DNA of 64,000 nucleotides from Allobrachymonas denitrificans DSM 15123 (GCF_900110225.1 NZ_FOCW01000002.1:62001-126000); one strand, 5' to 3'. Counted from the stretch's first letter, positions 36,710 to 47,373 are shown. The notes: generated from the sequence alone by a model not told the origin. Program-made: numbers and translations.

Positions 36710-36879
36710 CGCCCTCTGTTGGAGCAGCGGGGTGGCAGTGTCGCCTGCAGCCCCCTTCATGCCTGCTCCGCGCAGCGCGATGCCACCGCCCGCACTAGGT
36801 GTTTTGGGCGACGGCCAGGCGCATGCGGGGTACCATGGCCTTAACCCATTGGCAGACTACTGCGTGTGAGGAGATTCCC

Positions 36880-37107
36880 ATGGATACCTGGCTTGACTCC
36901 CTGATCACCGAAACTCCGCAACAGGGTTTCGAACTCGCCATCACGCTGAGCCGTCGCGGCGTGAAATACACCCAGCCCGACCCCGAAGTGCTCAAGGAAT
37001 TGCGCGCGCATTACGCCAACTCGGCCGAGGGCCTGACTGCGGCTTCGCACGTGGTGGCGCTCAATTTCCAGACCGTGGCTGCGGCCAACAATTACTGGCG
37101 CAAGTGA
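36880..37107 (+). CDS. Small conserved-looking protein of unknown function
   Basis: 75 residues starting MDTWLDSLITETPQQGFELA, no membrane segment or signal peptide. ATG at 36880 follows a good GAGGAG site; the frame is open upstream without one. It ends 49 bases before dnaE on the same strand. No family recognised, and nothing in the sequence points to a role. Confidence 0.7.
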   Translation: MDTWLDSLITETPQQGFELAITLSRRGVKYTQPDPEVLKELRAHYANSAEGLTAASHVVALNFQTVAAANNYWRK

Positions 37108-37144
37108 CATTCGGTACGGGCTGCCCGTGACCGACCCCGGCGGC

Positions 37145-37150
37145 TAAAAT
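37145..37150 (+). promoter_or_regulatory. Possible -10 element directly before dnaE
   Basis: TAAAAT ends six bases before the dnaE ATG, so the transcript would start at or next to the start codon. No ribosome binding site is visible in GCCCCG. A -35 element is not clear. Confidence 0.4.
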
Positions 37151-37156
37151 GCCCCG

Positions 37157-40100
37157 ATGTTTGTCCACCTGCGCCTCCATTCCGAATTCTCTGTCGTAGA
37201 TGGCACCGTCCGTGTGGACGATGCCGTGGCGGCTGCCGCCAGGGACGGGCAGCCCGCGCTGGCGCTGACCGACCTGAACAACCTGTTCGGGGCCGTCAAG
37301 TTCTACAAGGCGGCGCAGAAGAAGGGCGTGCAGCCCATCCTCGGCGCCGAGGTCATGATCGACGACCTGGTGCCACCCTCCAAGGACAAGCCGCTGCCGC
37401 GCATGCTGCTGCTGGTGCAGAACACGCAGGGCTATCTCAACCTGTGTGAGCTGCTGTCGCGCGGCTGGCGCAGTGTGGGCAACAAGGCCCAGGCCAGTGT
37501 GCGCTGGGAGTGGGTGCAGGAACTGGCAGAAGGGCTGATCCTGCTCTCGGGCGCGCAGGCCGGTCCGCTGGGCGCGCCACTGCTGGCGGGCGATGTGGCG
37601 CAGGCACATGCGATTGCCATGCAGTGCGTGGCAGCCTTTCCCAACCGTTTCTATCTGGAGCTGCAGCGCGCCGGCCGCAGCACCGACGAGCCGCACGTGG
37701 TGGCCGCCGTGCAACTGGCGCAGCGCATGCAGCTGCCGGTGGTGGCCACGCACCCGGTGCAGTATCTGACGCCGGAAGAATTCGAGGCGCACGAAGCGCG
37801 CGTCTGCATCGCCGAGGGCGAAATCCTCGGCAACCAGCGCCGCAAGCGCCATTTCACGCACCAGCAATATTTCCTGAGTGCCGAACAGATGCAGGCGCTG
37901 TTCGCCGACATCCCCTCGGCGATCGAGAATACGCTGGAGATCGCCAAACGCAGCCACCTGACGCTGGTGCTTGGCAAGCCCCAGTTGCCGCTGTATCCGA
38001 TCCCGGACGGGATGACAACGGAAGAATACTTCCGTCACCTGTCATTCGAGGGGCTGGAAGAGCGGCTGAAACATCTCTATCCCGATCCGGCCAAGCGCGA
38101 TGCGGCCCGCCCGCGCTATGTGGAGCGACTGGAGTTCGAGATCGGCACCATCCTGAAGATGGGCTTCCCCGGCTACTTCCTGATCGTGCAGGACTTCATT
38201 GTCTGGGCCAAGGAAAACGGCTGCCCGGTGGGGCCGGGCCGCGGATCCGGTGCCGGTTCGCTGGTGGCCTACGCGCTCAAGATTACCGATCTGGACCCGC
38301 TCGAATACAACCTGCTGTTCGAACGTTTCCTGAACCCGGAGCGGGTGTCCATGCCCGACTTCGACATCGACTTCTGCCAGACCAACCGCGATCGCGTGAT
38401 CGACTACGTGAAGGACAAGTACGGCCGCGACGCGGTGAGCCAGATTGCCACCTTTGGCACCATGGCGGCACGTGCCGCCATCCGTGACGTGGGCCGCGTA
38501 CTGGACCTGAGCTACACCTTCTGCGACGGCATCAGCAAGCTGATTCCGAACAAACCTGGCAAGCCGGTCACCATCCAGTACCCGCCGCCAGACCTGTCGG
38601 ACGACGACAAGGAAAAATACGCCATCGCCGCCGAGCCGATGCTGGCCGAGCGCATCCAGAACGACGACGAGGTCAAGACCCTGATCGAGCTGGCGCAGAA
38701 GCTCGAGGGCATGACGCGCAACATCGGCATGCACGCGGGCGGCGTGCTGATCGCGCCGGGCAAGCTGACCGATTTTTGCCCGCTGTACCAGCAGCCCGGC
38801 AGCGATTCGGCCGTGAGCCAGTACGACAAGGACGACGTGGAAGCCGTCGGCCTGGTCAAGTTCGACTTTCTGGGGCTGGCCACGCTCACCATCATGGAAT
38901 TGGCGCGCGAGTTCATCCAGAAGCGCCACAAGGGCCGCGAAAATTTCAGCTTCGACGATATCCCGCTGGACGACAAGCCGACCTACCAGTTGTTCCAGGA
39001 TGGCAAGACCGAAGCCGTGTTCCAGTTTGAAAGCCGCGGCATGCAGGGCATGTTGCGCGACGCGCGTCCGACGCGGCTGGAAGACCTGATCGCGCTGAAC
39101 GCACTGTACCGCCCCGGCCCGATGGACCTGATTCCCAGCTTCGTGGCGCGCAAGCACGGGCGCGAGGAGGTCGAATATCCGCACCCGCTGGTGGCCGACA
39201 TGCTGAGCGAGACCTACGGCATCATGGTGTATCAGGAACAGGTGATGCTGACGGCGCAGATCCTGGGCGGCTATACGCTGGGCGGCGCCGACCTGCTGCG
39301 CCGCGCCATGGGCAAGAAGAAGGCCGAGGAGATGGCCGAGCACCGCCTGATCTTCCGCAAGGGCGCGGCCGAAAACGGCATCAGCGAGCAGAAGGCCGAC
39401 GAGATCTTCGACCTGATGGAGAAATTCGCGGGCTATGGCTTCAACAAGTCGCACGCTGCCGCCTACTCGCTGCTGGCCTACCAGACCGGCTGGCTCAAGG
39501 TGCACTACACGGCCGAATTCTTCTGCGCCAACATGACGGTGGAAATGGACAACACCGACAAGCTCAAGGTGCTGTTCGAGGATGCGCAGAAGATGGGCCT
39601 GAGCTTCGAGCTGCCCGACGTCAACCGCAGCAACTACGGCTTCGAGCCGGTCACCGACAAGGTGATCCGCTACGGCCTGGGCGCCATCAAGGGTACCGGC
39701 GAGAACGCCATTAACGCCATCGTCACGGCGCGCGAGGAGGGCGGGGCGTTTACCAGCCTGTTCGACTTCTGCAACCGGGTGGACCGCACGCGCCTGAACA
39801 AGCGCACGGTGGAGGCGCTGATCAAGGGCGGCGCTTTTGACAACCTGCACCTGAACCGTGCCGCGCTGATCGCCAGCATCGACCTGGCCTTCGAATTTGC
39901 CGCCACCCAGGCCGCCAACGCCAATCAGGGCGGCCTGTTCGACATGCTGGATGGCCCCGGCAGCAGCACCGACGAGCCGCCGCTGGTGCAGGCCACCCCC
40001 TGGGGCATCAAGGACCGGCTGGTGCAGGAAAAGACCGCCATCGGCTTCTACCTGTCCGGCCACCTGTTCGACGAGAACGAAAGCGAGGTGCGCCGTTTTG

Positions 40101-40702
40101 CGCGCCTGAAGATCGACGACCTGATCGACAGCCGCGATCCGCAGCTGCTGGCCGGCATCGTGAGCGACTTCCGCGTCATCAACGGGCGCAGCGGCAAGCT
40201 GGCGCTGTTCAAGCTGGATGACAAATCGGGCGTGATCGAGGCCAGTGCGGACGAAGGCATCTGGGCGGGGCAGCCGGGGCTGCTTAAGGACGATGCGCTG
40301 GTGATTCTGCAGGCGGTGCCGCGCTTTGACCGTTTCAGCGGCGGCATGCGGCTGAATGTGCAGCAGGTCTGGGATCTGCCTGCGGCGCGCTGCCGCTTTG
40401 GCAAGTATCTGCTGGCGCAGGTGGCGCTCAATGACAGTGGCGATGGGCCGCAACTGCAGGCCGTGCTGCAGCAGCATCCGCCCAAGCGGCAGGTGCTGGA
40501 TGACGGGGATGAAATCAGCCGGGGATTGCCGGTGCGGCTGCAGTTGACGGTCAGCGGCGCGGAGGGCATGCAGCCGGAGGAGCGCCTGTTAGGGCAGCTG
40601 AAGCTGGGCGAGGCCTCCCGCTTCTATCCGAACGATGCTGCGCTATCCGCCTGGACGGCATTGTTCCCGGAAGGGAAGGTGCAGGTGGTCTACGAAGCGT
40701 AA
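37157..40702 (+). CDS. dnaE: DNA polymerase III alpha subunit
   Basis: Replicative DNA polymerase, 1181 residues. An N-terminal PHP domain (FVHLRLHSEFSVVDG), the C-family polymerase core with catalytic Asp401 and Asp403 in MPDFDIDFC, the fingers and helix-hairpin-helix region (GYGFNKSHAAAYSLLAYQTG), and an OB-fold near residues 1000-1070. The catalytic residues fall at the same numbers as in Escherichia coli. ATG at 37157 lacks a ribosome binding site, and a TAAAAT element sits just before it. Terminators were not found after the stop; an ABC permease gene converges on it. Confidence 0.98.
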   Translation: MFVHLRLHSEFSVVDGTVRVDDAVAAAARDGQPALALTDLNNLFGAVKFYKAAQKKGVQPILGAEVMIDDLVPPSKDKPLPRMLLLVQNTQGYLNLCELLSRGWRSVGNKAQASVRWEWVQELAEGLILLSGAQAGPLGAPLLAGDVAQAHAIAMQCVAAFPNRFYLELQRAGRSTDEPHVVAAVQLAQRMQLPVVATHPVQYLTPEEFEAHEARVCIAEGEILGNQRRKRHFTHQQYFLSAEQMQALFADIPSAIENTLEIAKRSHLTLVLGKPQLPLYPIPDGMTTEEYFRHLSFEGLEERLKHLYPDPAKRDAARPRYVERLEFEIGTILKMGFPGYFLIVQDFIVWAKENGCPVGPGRGSGAGSLVAYALKITDLDPLEYNLLFERFLNPERVSMPDFDIDFCQTNRDRVIDYVKDKYGRDAVSQIATFGTMAARAAIRDVGRVLDLSYTFCDGISKLIPNKPGKPVTIQYPPPDLSDDDKEKYAIAAEPMLAERIQNDDEVKTLIELAQKLEGMTRNIGMHAGGVLIAPGKLTDFCPLYQQPGSDSAVSQYDKDDVEAVGLVKFDFLGLATLTIMELAREFIQKRHKGRENFSFDDIPLDDKPTYQLFQDGKTEAVFQFESRGMQGMLRDARPTRLEDLIALNALYRPGPMDLIPSFVARKHGREEVEYPHPLVADMLSETYGIMVYQEQVMLTAQILGGYTLGGADLLRRAMGKKKAEEMAEHRLIFRKGAAENGISEQKADEIFDLMEKFAGYGFNKSHAAAYSLLAYQTGWLKVHYTAEFFCANMTVEMDNTDKLKVLFEDAQKMGLSFELPDVNRSNYGFEPVTDKVIRYGLGAIKGTGENAINAIVTAREEGGAFTSLFDFCNRVDRTRLNKRTVEALIKGGAFDNLHLNRAALIASIDLAFEFAATQAANANQGGLFDMLDGPGSSTDEPPLVQATPWGIKDRLVQEKTAIGFYLSGHLFDENESEVRRFARLKIDDLIDSRDPQLLAGIVSDFRVINGRSGKLALFKLDDKSGVIEASADEGIWAGQPGLLKDDALVILQAVPRFDRFSGGMRLNVQQVWDLPAARCRFGKYLLAQVALNDSGDGPQLQAVLQQHPPKRQVLDDGDEISRGLPVRLQLTVSGAEGMQPEERLLGQLKLGEASRFYPNDAALSAWTALFPEGKVQVVYEA

Positions 40703-40742
40703 AACGCCCCGGGACAGGACGCCGCAGGCAAGCTGGTCGAGT

Positions 40743-40781
40743 GCCGATAGCCGATAGCCGACAGCCGACAGCCGACAGCCG
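40743..40781. repeat. Heptanucleotide tandem repeat
   Basis: Five exact-length units of seven bases (GCCGATA twice, then GCCGACA three times) plus a partial GCCG. It fills part of the 82-base gap between the converging stops of dnaE and the yhhJ-like gene and stops four bases before the latter's stop codon. Copy number may vary between strains. Confidence 0.9.
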
Positions 40782-40784
40782 GCT

Positions 40785-41996
40785 TCAGCCCATCTGCCCG
40801 ATAGTCCGGCGCAAACGGGCGCTCGCCACCCAGAAGAACACCGAGCCGGTCACCGCAATCGCCAGCAGCGTGGGCCACATCGTGGATAGCCCGGCGCCGC
40901 GGAACAGCACCCCTTGCGCAAACGCCACGAAGTGGATGGTGGGCGCCAGAGACATCACGTAGCGCACCAGTTCCGGCATGCTTTCGGTCGGAGTGATGGC
41001 GCCGGAAAGCACGATCAGCGGCAGCAGCACCAGAATCACCAGCAGGCCGAACTGCGGCATGCTGCGCGCGATGGTGCCCAGGAAAATGCCGAGCGAGGTG
41101 GTGGAAAACAGGTACAGCAGGGTGCCCGCCGCAAACAGCAGAATCGAGCCGCTCACATGCACCCCCAGCACGCCGCGCACCATCACCAGCAGCGCAAACA
41201 GACCGCCGCAGAGCACCACTACGCTCATGCTCCACACCTTGCTGAGCATGATTTCCAGCGGCGTCACCGGCATCACCAGCAGGTGCTCGATGGTGCCGTG
41301 TTCGCGCTCGCGAATCAGGGCGGCACCGGCCAGCACGATGGACAGCACCGTCAGGTTGTTGATGATGCTGGTAATGCCGCCAAACCACGAGGCATACAGG
41401 TTCGGGTTGAACTTGACGTGGGTGACGAGGCGCGCCGGCAGTGGCAGGTCATTGCTGCGGTGGCCGCTCATCCAGGCCAGCACCTCCGAGGCCAGGATGT
41501 TCTCGATGTAGGTCGACCCGACCAGCGCCTGGCTCTGGCGCGTGGCATCCACGTTGAGCTGGATGGACGGACTGCGGCCATTGACCACGTCGCGCTGGAA
41601 GTTCGGGGGAATGTTCAGCACGAAGGTGTCCAGCCCCATGTCCATGCCGCGGTCGATGTCGGCACGGCTGATCAGGCGCGGCGGCGAGAAATAGGGCGGC
41701 TGCAGGGCGTCGATCAGGCGCTGCGAGAGCGCGGACTGGTCTTCGTCCACCACCGCGATGGCCGCGTTGCTCAGGCTGTCCGGCTTGGCGCGGGCATCAG
41801 CCAGCACCGCTCCCGTGAACATGAACACGATCACGAACAGCAGGGCGTAGTCGCGCAGCAGGCTGTAGAACTCCTTGATGCCGAGAAAGTACACGTTCCT
41901 GAGGCCCTCGCCCACGCCGTGGCGGCCGGCGGTCTGGGGCTGGCCTGAAGGCGCAGCGGGTGGCGTGGGGGCAGGGGCGGAATTCGGGCGGGGCAT
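40785..41996 (-). CDS. yhhJ: ABC-2 type transporter permease (YhhJ-like)
   Basis: Inner-membrane permease of 403 residues: one N-terminal membrane helix (LFVIVFMFTGAVLADARA), a large periplasmic domain of about 150 residues, and five C-terminal helices with the ABC-2 motif IREREHGTIEHLLVMPVTP. ATG at 41996 has GGAGG upstream that overlaps the end of the RbbA-like gene (41999), so the two are coupled. Last gene of a four-gene exporter set. An upstream in-frame start at 42029 was rejected. Confidence 0.9.
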   Translation of the reverse strand: MPRPNSAPAPTPPAAPSGQPQTAGRHGVGEGLRNVYFLGIKEFYSLLRDYALLFVIVFMFTGAVLADARAKPDSLSNAAIAVVDEDQSALSQRLIDALQPPYFSPPRLISRADIDRGMDMGLDTFVLNIPPNFQRDVVNGRSPSIQLNVDATRQSQALVGSTYIENILASEVLAWMSGHRSNDLPLPARLVTHVKFNPNLYASWFGGITSIINNLTVLSIVLAGAALIREREHGTIEHLLVMPVTPLEIMLSKVWSMSVVVLCGGLFALLVMVRGVLGVHVSGSILLFAAGTLLYLFSTTSLGIFLGTIARSMPQFGLLVILVLLPLIVLSGAITPTESMPELVRYVMSLAPTIHFVAFAQGVLFRGAGLSTMWPTLLAIAVTGSVFFWVASARLRRTIGQMG

Positions 41997-41998
41997 GG

Positions 41999-44779
41999 TC
42001 AGGCCTCCTGTTTCTTTAGCAGCAGCCACGACAGCAGCGTGAGCACCGGCACGGCCAGAAGCAGGGGCCAGAAGGCGCCGAGCAGGTCACCGAAGTCCAG
42101 CGCCTTGGCAAAGGTGCCGCGGCTGATGGTGAGATAGTGCGTCGTGGGGTATACGCTGCCGAGCAGCTTGCCCAGGCCGTGCAGTGACGAAACCGGGTCG
42201 ATCACGCCGGAGTACTGGATCGCCGGAATCATGGTGGCAATGGCAGTGCCGGCAATGGCCGCGACCTGGCTGCGTGTCAGCGTGGAGGCCAGCAGGCCGA
42301 GGCTGGTGGTGGCCATGACGTAGATCACGGTGCCGGCCAGATAGGCCAGCAGGCCGCCCTTGAACGGGATGCGGAACTGCACCAGCGCCTGCAGGAACAG
42401 CAGCACGAAGCTCATCAGGGCCAGACCGATGTAGGGCAGCTGTTTGCCGAGCAGAAATTCCAGCTTGGTGACCGGCGTGGTGTACATATTGATGATGGAG
42501 CCCAGTTCCTTTTCGCGCACCACACCGAGGGCCATCAGCATGGCCGGGATGAAGATCAGCAGCATCGGAATGACGGCCGGAACCATCGCGACCATGCTCT
42601 TGAGGTCGGGGTTGTAGCGGTAGCGCACCGCCACGTTGGCCGGGAGGGTCAGCGTGTGGCCGCTGAACTGCTGCATCCACTGCGACAGCGTATGCAGGTG
42701 CATGCCGGTGGCGTAGCCGCGGATGGTTTCGCCGCGCAGCGGCATGGCGCCGTCGACCCAGGCGCCGATTTCGGGCCGGGCGCCGCGCATCAGGTCCCGC
42801 CCGAAGCCGGGCGGAATCTCGATCGCCAGCGCCAGTTCGCCCGACTGCATGCGCGCATCGAGCTCCTGCGGGCTGCTGATGGCCGGGCGCTCGTTGAAAT
42901 AACGCGAGCCCGCCAGCTGCAGCGTGTAATCCTGGCTCAGGCGGCTCTGGTCCTGGTCATAGACCGCGTAGTTGAGATCTTCCACGTCCATGGTGATGCC
43001 GTAGCCCATCACCAGCATCAGCAGCACGCTGCCCAGCAGGGCCATGGCGAGCCGGATCGGGTCGCGCCGCAGTTCCAGCGTTTCGCGGAAGCTGTAGCTC
43101 AGCAGGCGCTGCAGGCTGAAGCGTGGCGGTCTGGCCGGAGGGGCAGGTGCTGCAGCAGCCGGCTGCGTGGGCGGCGCAGCGGGAGCAGGCGCTGCCGGTG
43201 CGGATGCGGGTGCCCCGGCCTGTTCCTGCTCCGCAATCGCATCTTCCAGATAGCCGATGAAGGCTTCTTCCAGCGTGGCGGCACCGCGGGCCCGGGTGAG
43301 CGCTTCCGGGGTGTCGCTGGCGAGGATGCGGCCCGCATGCATCAGCGACATGCGGTCGCAGCGCTGGGCCTCGTTCATGAAGTGGGTAGAGATGAAAATG
43401 GTGACGCCATCGCGGCGCGACAGGTCGACCATCAGGGCCCAGAACGCATCGCGCGCCACCGGGTCCACGCCCGAGGTCGGTTCGTCCAGAATCAGCACGT
43501 CCGGGCGGTGCAGCACCGCCACTGCCAGCTGCAGCCGCTGGCGGATGCCCAGCGGCAGCCGGTCCGGCTGCTGGTCCAGCACTTCGGTCAGCTCGAAACG
43601 GCGGGCCAGTTCGTTGATCCGTGCCGGCACCGTGTCGGCAGGGAGGTGGAACAGGCGTGCATGCAATTGCAGGTTCTGCCGCACCGACAGTTCGGTGTAG
43701 AGAGAAAACGCCTGCGACATGTAGCCGACGCGGCGGCGCGTGGCCATATTGCTGGCATCCATGCGCTGGCCCAGCAGCAGGGCCTCGCCGGCGCTGGGTT
43801 CGAGCAGGCCGGTCAGCATTTTCATGGTGGTGGACTTGCCGCAGCCGTTGCTGCCCAGGAAGCCGAAGATTTCGCCGCGCCCCACCTGCAAGGTCACATC
43901 GTCCACTGCCACGAAATCGCCGAACTGCATGCGCAGCCCGCGGGCGTCGATCACCACCTCCTGTTCGCCTTGCGGCAGCGGCGGAATCACCAGCGCCTGG
44001 TGGCCCTGCAGCCGTTCGGGCGGCAACAGCCGCAGGAACGCCTGCTCCAGATCCTGGCTGCCGGTGCGCTGCAGCAGCTCCTGCGGTGTGCCTGTGGCGA
44101 GAATCCGGCCGGCATCCATGGCCACCAGCCAGTCGTATTGCTCGGCCTCTTCCATGTAGGCCGTGGCGACGATGACGCTCATCTGCGGACGCTCGCGGCG
44201 GATACGCGCGATCAGCTCCCAGAACTGGCGGCGCGAGAGCGGGTCGACGCCGGTGGTCGGCTCGTCCAGGATCAGCAGGTCGGGGTCGTGGATCAGCGCG
44301 CAACACAGGCCCAGCTTCTGCTTCATGCCGCCCGACAGCTTCTGCGCCGGCCGGCCGGCAAAAGCGGACATGCCGGTGCTGGCAAGCAGGGCCGCGATGC
44401 GCTGCTTGCGCTCGCCGGCACTCAGGCCGAACAGGCGGCCGAAAAAGTCGATGTTCTCGAACACCGACAGCGTCGGGTACAGGTTGCGCCCCAGGCCCTG
44501 CGGCATGTAGGCAATGCGGCTGCAGCTGACGCGCCGGTGTTCGGCCTCGGCCATGTCTCCGTCCAGCACCATGACCTGGCCCTGCTGGATCTTGCGCGCC
44601 CCGGCGACCAGCCCGAGCAGGGTGGACTTGCCCACGCCATCGGGACCGATGAGGCCGACCATGCAGCCAGCGGGAATGTCCAGGTCGATGCCGTTGTTGG
44701 CCAGCGTACTGCCGTAGCGGTGGGTCAGCTGGCGCAGGCGCGCGACCACTGCAGGGGGATGTGCCTGGAGTGCTGTCAT
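41999..44779 (-). CDS. rbbA: RbbA-like fusion of two ABC ATPases and a permease
   Basis: 926 residues. Two ATP-binding domains in tandem: Walker [10 protein letters not shown] and [11 protein letters not shown] in the first, GSNGCGKST and [11 protein letters not shown] in the second, each with its LILDEPT Walker B. An Ala/Pro-rich linker of about 45 residues follows, then an ABC-2 permease domain with a periplasmic loop and [19 protein letters not shown]. In Escherichia coli RbbA was described as ribosome-associated, while the architecture is that of a transporter. ATG at 44779, 15 bases after the HlyD-like gene. With the yhhJ-like permease it should form a heteromeric exporter. Confidence 0.9.
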   Translation of the reverse strand: MTALQAHPPAVVARLRQLTHRYGSTLANNGIDLDIPAGCMVGLIGPDGVGKSTLLGLVAGARKIQQGQVMVLDGDMAEAEHRRVSCSRIAYMPQGLGRNLYPTLSVFENIDFFGRLFGLSAGERKQRIAALLASTGMSAFAGRPAQKLSGGMKQKLGLCCALIHDPDLLILDEPTTGVDPLSRRQFWELIARIRRERPQMSVIVATAYMEEAEQYDWLVAMDAGRILATGTPQELLQRTGSQDLEQAFLRLLPPERLQGHQALVIPPLPQGEQEVVIDARGLRMQFGDFVAVDDVTLQVGRGEIFGFLGSNGCGKSTTMKMLTGLLEPSAGEALLLGQRMDASNMATRRRVGYMSQAFSLYTELSVRQNLQLHARLFHLPADTVPARINELARRFELTEVLDQQPDRLPLGIRQRLQLAVAVLHRPDVLILDEPTSGVDPVARDAFWALMVDLSRRDGVTIFISTHFMNEAQRCDRMSLMHAGRILASDTPEALTRARGAATLEEAFIGYLEDAIAEQEQAGAPASAPAAPAPAAPPTQPAAAAPAPPARPPRFSLQRLLSYSFRETLELRRDPIRLAMALLGSVLLMLVMGYGITMDVEDLNYAVYDQDQSRLSQDYTLQLAGSRYFNERPAISSPQELDARMQSGELALAIEIPPGFGRDLMRGARPEIGAWVDGAMPLRGETIRGYATGMHLHTLSQWMQQFSGHTLTLPANVAVRYRYNPDLKSMVAMVPAVIPMLLIFIPAMLMALGVVREKELGSIINMYTTPVTKLEFLLGKQLPYIGLALMSFVLLFLQALVQFRIPFKGGLLAYLAGTVIYVMATTSLGLLASTLTRSQVAAIAGTAIATMIPAIQYSGVIDPVSSLHGLGKLLGSVYPTTHYLTISRGTFAKALDFGDLLGAFWPLLLAVPVLTLLSWLLLKKQEA

Positions 44780-44794
44780 GCCCTCGGTTCCGCC

Positions 44795-45814
44795 TTAGTG
44801 GCTGGCAGCCGTCTGGGCGGCCGTGACGGGCGGCAGCTTCACCTGCAGCTGCTGCGGCCACTCATGCTGCGCACCCAGACGCACATGGGCCACGCCGGGC
44901 AAGCCGGACTTGACGCTCTGCTGGTAGTTCTGCAGCAAGGCCGGATCGATGCGCGCCTTGACGCGGAACATCAGCTTCTGGCGCTCGTTGTGCGTTTCCA
45001 CCGATTTGGGAGTGAACTGCGCCACGCTGGCCACATAGCTGATCCGGGCCGGAATCACGAACTGCGGAGCGGCATCGAGCACGATGCGCACTTCGCTGCC
45101 CAGGCCGACCTGCCCCGCGAGCTGCTCGGGCAGGAAAAAGCCCATGTAGACATCGTTGAGGTCGAGCATGCTGAGCACCTTGCCGCCGGCGCCCACCACT
45201 TCGCCCGGCTGCACCACCCGGTACTGGATGCGGCCATCGCGCGGCGCGCGCAGTTCGGTGTCATTGAGTTCGCTCTGCAGCCGCACGACGCCGGCTTCGG
45301 AGGCGGCGATGCCGGCCTGCGCCTGCTTCACCTGCGAGCGTGCGACGGTCAAAGCCGCGTCCATGCTGTTCACGCGGGTGCGGTCCTCGTCGACTTGCTG
45401 CTGCGAGATGGCGCGATCGGCCAGCAGCGACTGCGTGCGCTCCAGCGTCTTGCGCGCCATCGTGCGTTCGCTTTCACGCTGTCGCACCACGGCCTGGGCC
45501 GTGACCAGATCGGCGCGCGCCTTGTGCAGCTGGGCCTGGGCCTGATCCAGTTGCGCCTGCATGGCGCTGGCATCGATATGGGCCACCACCTGCTCGCTCT
45601 TGACCAGATCGCCCTCGTTCACCAGGATGTCCTTGACGCGCCCCGGCATCTTCGCCGAGATGTCCACCTCGGTGGCCTCGATGCGCCCGTTGCCGGAGGC
45701 AAAGCCCTCGGTTTCCTTGCCGGCCTGCTGTTGCTGCCAGTACCACCAGCCGCCTCCGGCCAGCAGCGCCACGACGGCGGCGGCGATCGTCCATTGCTTG
45801 ATTCTCGGGCTCAT
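44795..45814 (-). CDS. yhiI: HlyD-family periplasmic adaptor (YhiI-like)
   Basis: Membrane fusion protein of 339 residues. One N-terminal membrane helix, a biotinyl-lipoyl-like domain (GRIEATEVDISAKMPGRVKD), a long coiled-coil hairpin at about residues 80-190 rich in Gln, Ala and Arg, and a beta-barrel domain with LRAPRDGRIQYRVVQPGEVV. It bridges the ABC permeases and the outer-membrane channel. ATG at 45814 overlaps the stop of the channel gene as ATGA, and the ABC gene follows after 15 bases. Confidence 0.93.
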   Translation of the reverse strand: MSPRIKQWTIAAAVVALLAGGGWWYWQQQQAGKETEGFASGNGRIEATEVDISAKMPGRVKDILVNEGDLVKSEQVVAHIDASAMQAQLDQAQAQLHKARADLVTAQAVVRQRESERTMARKTLERTQSLLADRAISQQQVDEDRTRVNSMDAALTVARSQVKQAQAGIAASEAGVVRLQSELNDTELRAPRDGRIQYRVVQPGEVVGAGGKVLSMLDLNDVYMGFFLPEQLAGQVGLGSEVRIVLDAAPQFVIPARISYVASVAQFTPKSVETHNERQKLMFRVKARIDPALLQNYQQSVKSGLPGVAHVRLGAQHEWPQQLQVKLPPVTAAQTAASH

Positions 45815-47373
45815 GACGGGGTTCCTTCCTGGGTGGCGGGAGAAGAGGGGCTGGATGGCCGGGCCAGCGGCTGCGTCTCGGCGCCGCCAAGCGCCTTGTA
45901 CAGGCCCACCAGGCTGCTCAGGCGGGCGCGGCGCAGCTGCACCAGACTCTGCTCGGTGGCAAAGCGCGAGCGTTCGGCATCGAGCACTTCAAAGTAGCTG
46001 CTGTAGCCACGTTCGTAGCGCCGCCGGGCCAGAAAGGCGCGGTCGGCCTGCGCGGCCAGCAGCTGGCGCACGTCGCGCTCCTGCACGGCCAGCCAGTGGC
46101 GGGCGGCAAGCAGTTCGGACACTTCGCGGAAGGCATTGCGGATCACGCTTTCGTACTGCGCCACCGCCTGGTGTTTGCGTGCCTCGGCCAGATCCAGATT
46201 GGCCTGCCGGCGGCCGCCATCGAAAATCGGCAGGCTGATGCGCGGCATGAACAGCCAGGTGCCGTAGTTGTGGCTGAACAGGCTCTCCAGCGCGTTGCTG
46301 GCGATGCCGCCGCCGGCGGTGAGGGTGATGCTGGGCAGGAAGGCCTTGCGTGCAGCCGTGACATTGCCGCGTGCGGCCTGCAGCTGCAGTTCTGCTGCCC
46401 GTATGTCGGGCCGGCGCGTGAGCAGTTCGGACGGCAGGCCGGCCGGCAGATTGCGGTCCTCGATCCGGCTCAGCGGGCGTGTCGTGCGGGCACGCGGCAC
46501 CTCGCTGACATGGGTGAGCTGGGTCAGCAGAGCCCGGTTGGCGGCAACCTGGCGCTCCAGCGTCGCCAGGTCGCTGCGCGTGGAGGCGACCAGCGTTTCC
46601 GTCTGGCGCAGTTCCATGTCGGAGATCAGGCCCACCTCCTTGCGTCGCCGCATGATGCGGTGGCTTTCCTCGCTGTTGGCCAGGGTCTGGCGCGCCAGCT
46701 GCAGGCGTTCCTGCAGTTCCAGCCCCTGCAGCCAGCTGTCGGTCACCAGCGCCAGCAGGGCGGTGCGGAAGGATTGCTGCGCCTCGGCACTGGCCAGATA
46801 GCGGTCGCGCGCGGCCTGATCCATGGCGCGCACCTTGCCCCAGAAGTCGATCTCGTAACTGGGCATGATGACGCCGGCCGAATAGGTCGAGAGGATGCGC
46901 TCGCGCTCGGCCTGGTGCAGGGCGTTTTCCAGCGGCACGGCCAGCGGGGGCGGCAGACCGGCATTGGAGAGGTCGATCTGGTCCAGCGGCAATTCGGTGC
47001 GCGCGCGCACGCCCTGGGCGGACAGGCCGATCATCGGCAGGGTGGTGGCGCGCTGCAGGCCGGCGGCCGCACGCGCTTCCTCCACGCGCATGGCGGCCAC
47101 GCGCAAGTCGCTGTTGTACGCCAGGGCGGCCTGTTGCAGGCGCTGCAAGTCGGGATCGGCGATCAGCTCGGTCCAGTCCAGGGTGGGCAACGCGGCCGCA
47201 GCGGACAGCCCCGCTCCCGGCAGCTCCGGATACCGGTCCGGCAGCGGCGTCAGGGCTTGTTCGGGTTGGGCGGGGGCGGCACAGCCGGCGATACCGCCGA
47301 CCAGCGCCAGCGATGCGAGAACGGCCAGCAGCAGACGATTCGGCGGGGGGCAGGAACGCAAGGGCAAGTTCAT
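45811..47373 (-). CDS. Outer-membrane efflux channel lipoprotein (NodT/OprM type)
   Basis: TolC-fold channel of 520 residues with two repeated OEP domains. The signal peptide ends in a lipobox GIAGC, so the protein is a lipoprotein as in the OprM group. ATG at 47373; an in-frame extension upstream to 47424 does not fit a signal peptide. First gene of the exporter operon, followed with overlap by the HlyD-like gene. The adjacent, divergent TetR gene is its probable regulator. Confidence 0.92.
   Translation of the reverse strand: MNLPLRSCPPPNRLLLAVLASLALVGGIAGCAAPAQPEQALTPLPDRYPELPGAGLSAAAALPTLDWTELIADPDLQRLQQAALAYNSDLRVAAMRVEEARAAAGLQRATTLPMIGLSAQGVRARTELPLDQIDLSNAGLPPPLAVPLENALHQAERERILSTYSAGVIMPSYEIDFWGKVRAMDQAARDRYLASAEAQQSFRTALLALVTDSWLQGLELQERLQLARQTLANSEESHRIMRRRKEVGLISDMELRQTETLVASTRSDLATLERQVAANRALLTQLTHVSEVPRARTTRPLSRIEDRNLPAGLPSELLTRRPDIRAAELQLQAARGNVTAARKAFLPSITLTAGGGIASNALESLFSHNYGTWLFMPRISLPIFDGGRRQANLDLAEARKHQAVAQYESVIRNAFREVSELLAARHWLAVQERDVRQLLAAQADRAFLARRRYERGYSSYFEVLDAERSRFATEQSLVQLRRARLSSLVGLYKALGGAETQPLARPSSPSSPATQEGTPS

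Noticed and set aside
42656-45997. Open frame of over 1100 codons antisense to the RbbA-like and HlyD-like genes
   Set aside because: It spans several real genes on the opposite strand, is His/Gln/Arg-rich like other shadow frames, and shows no domain.
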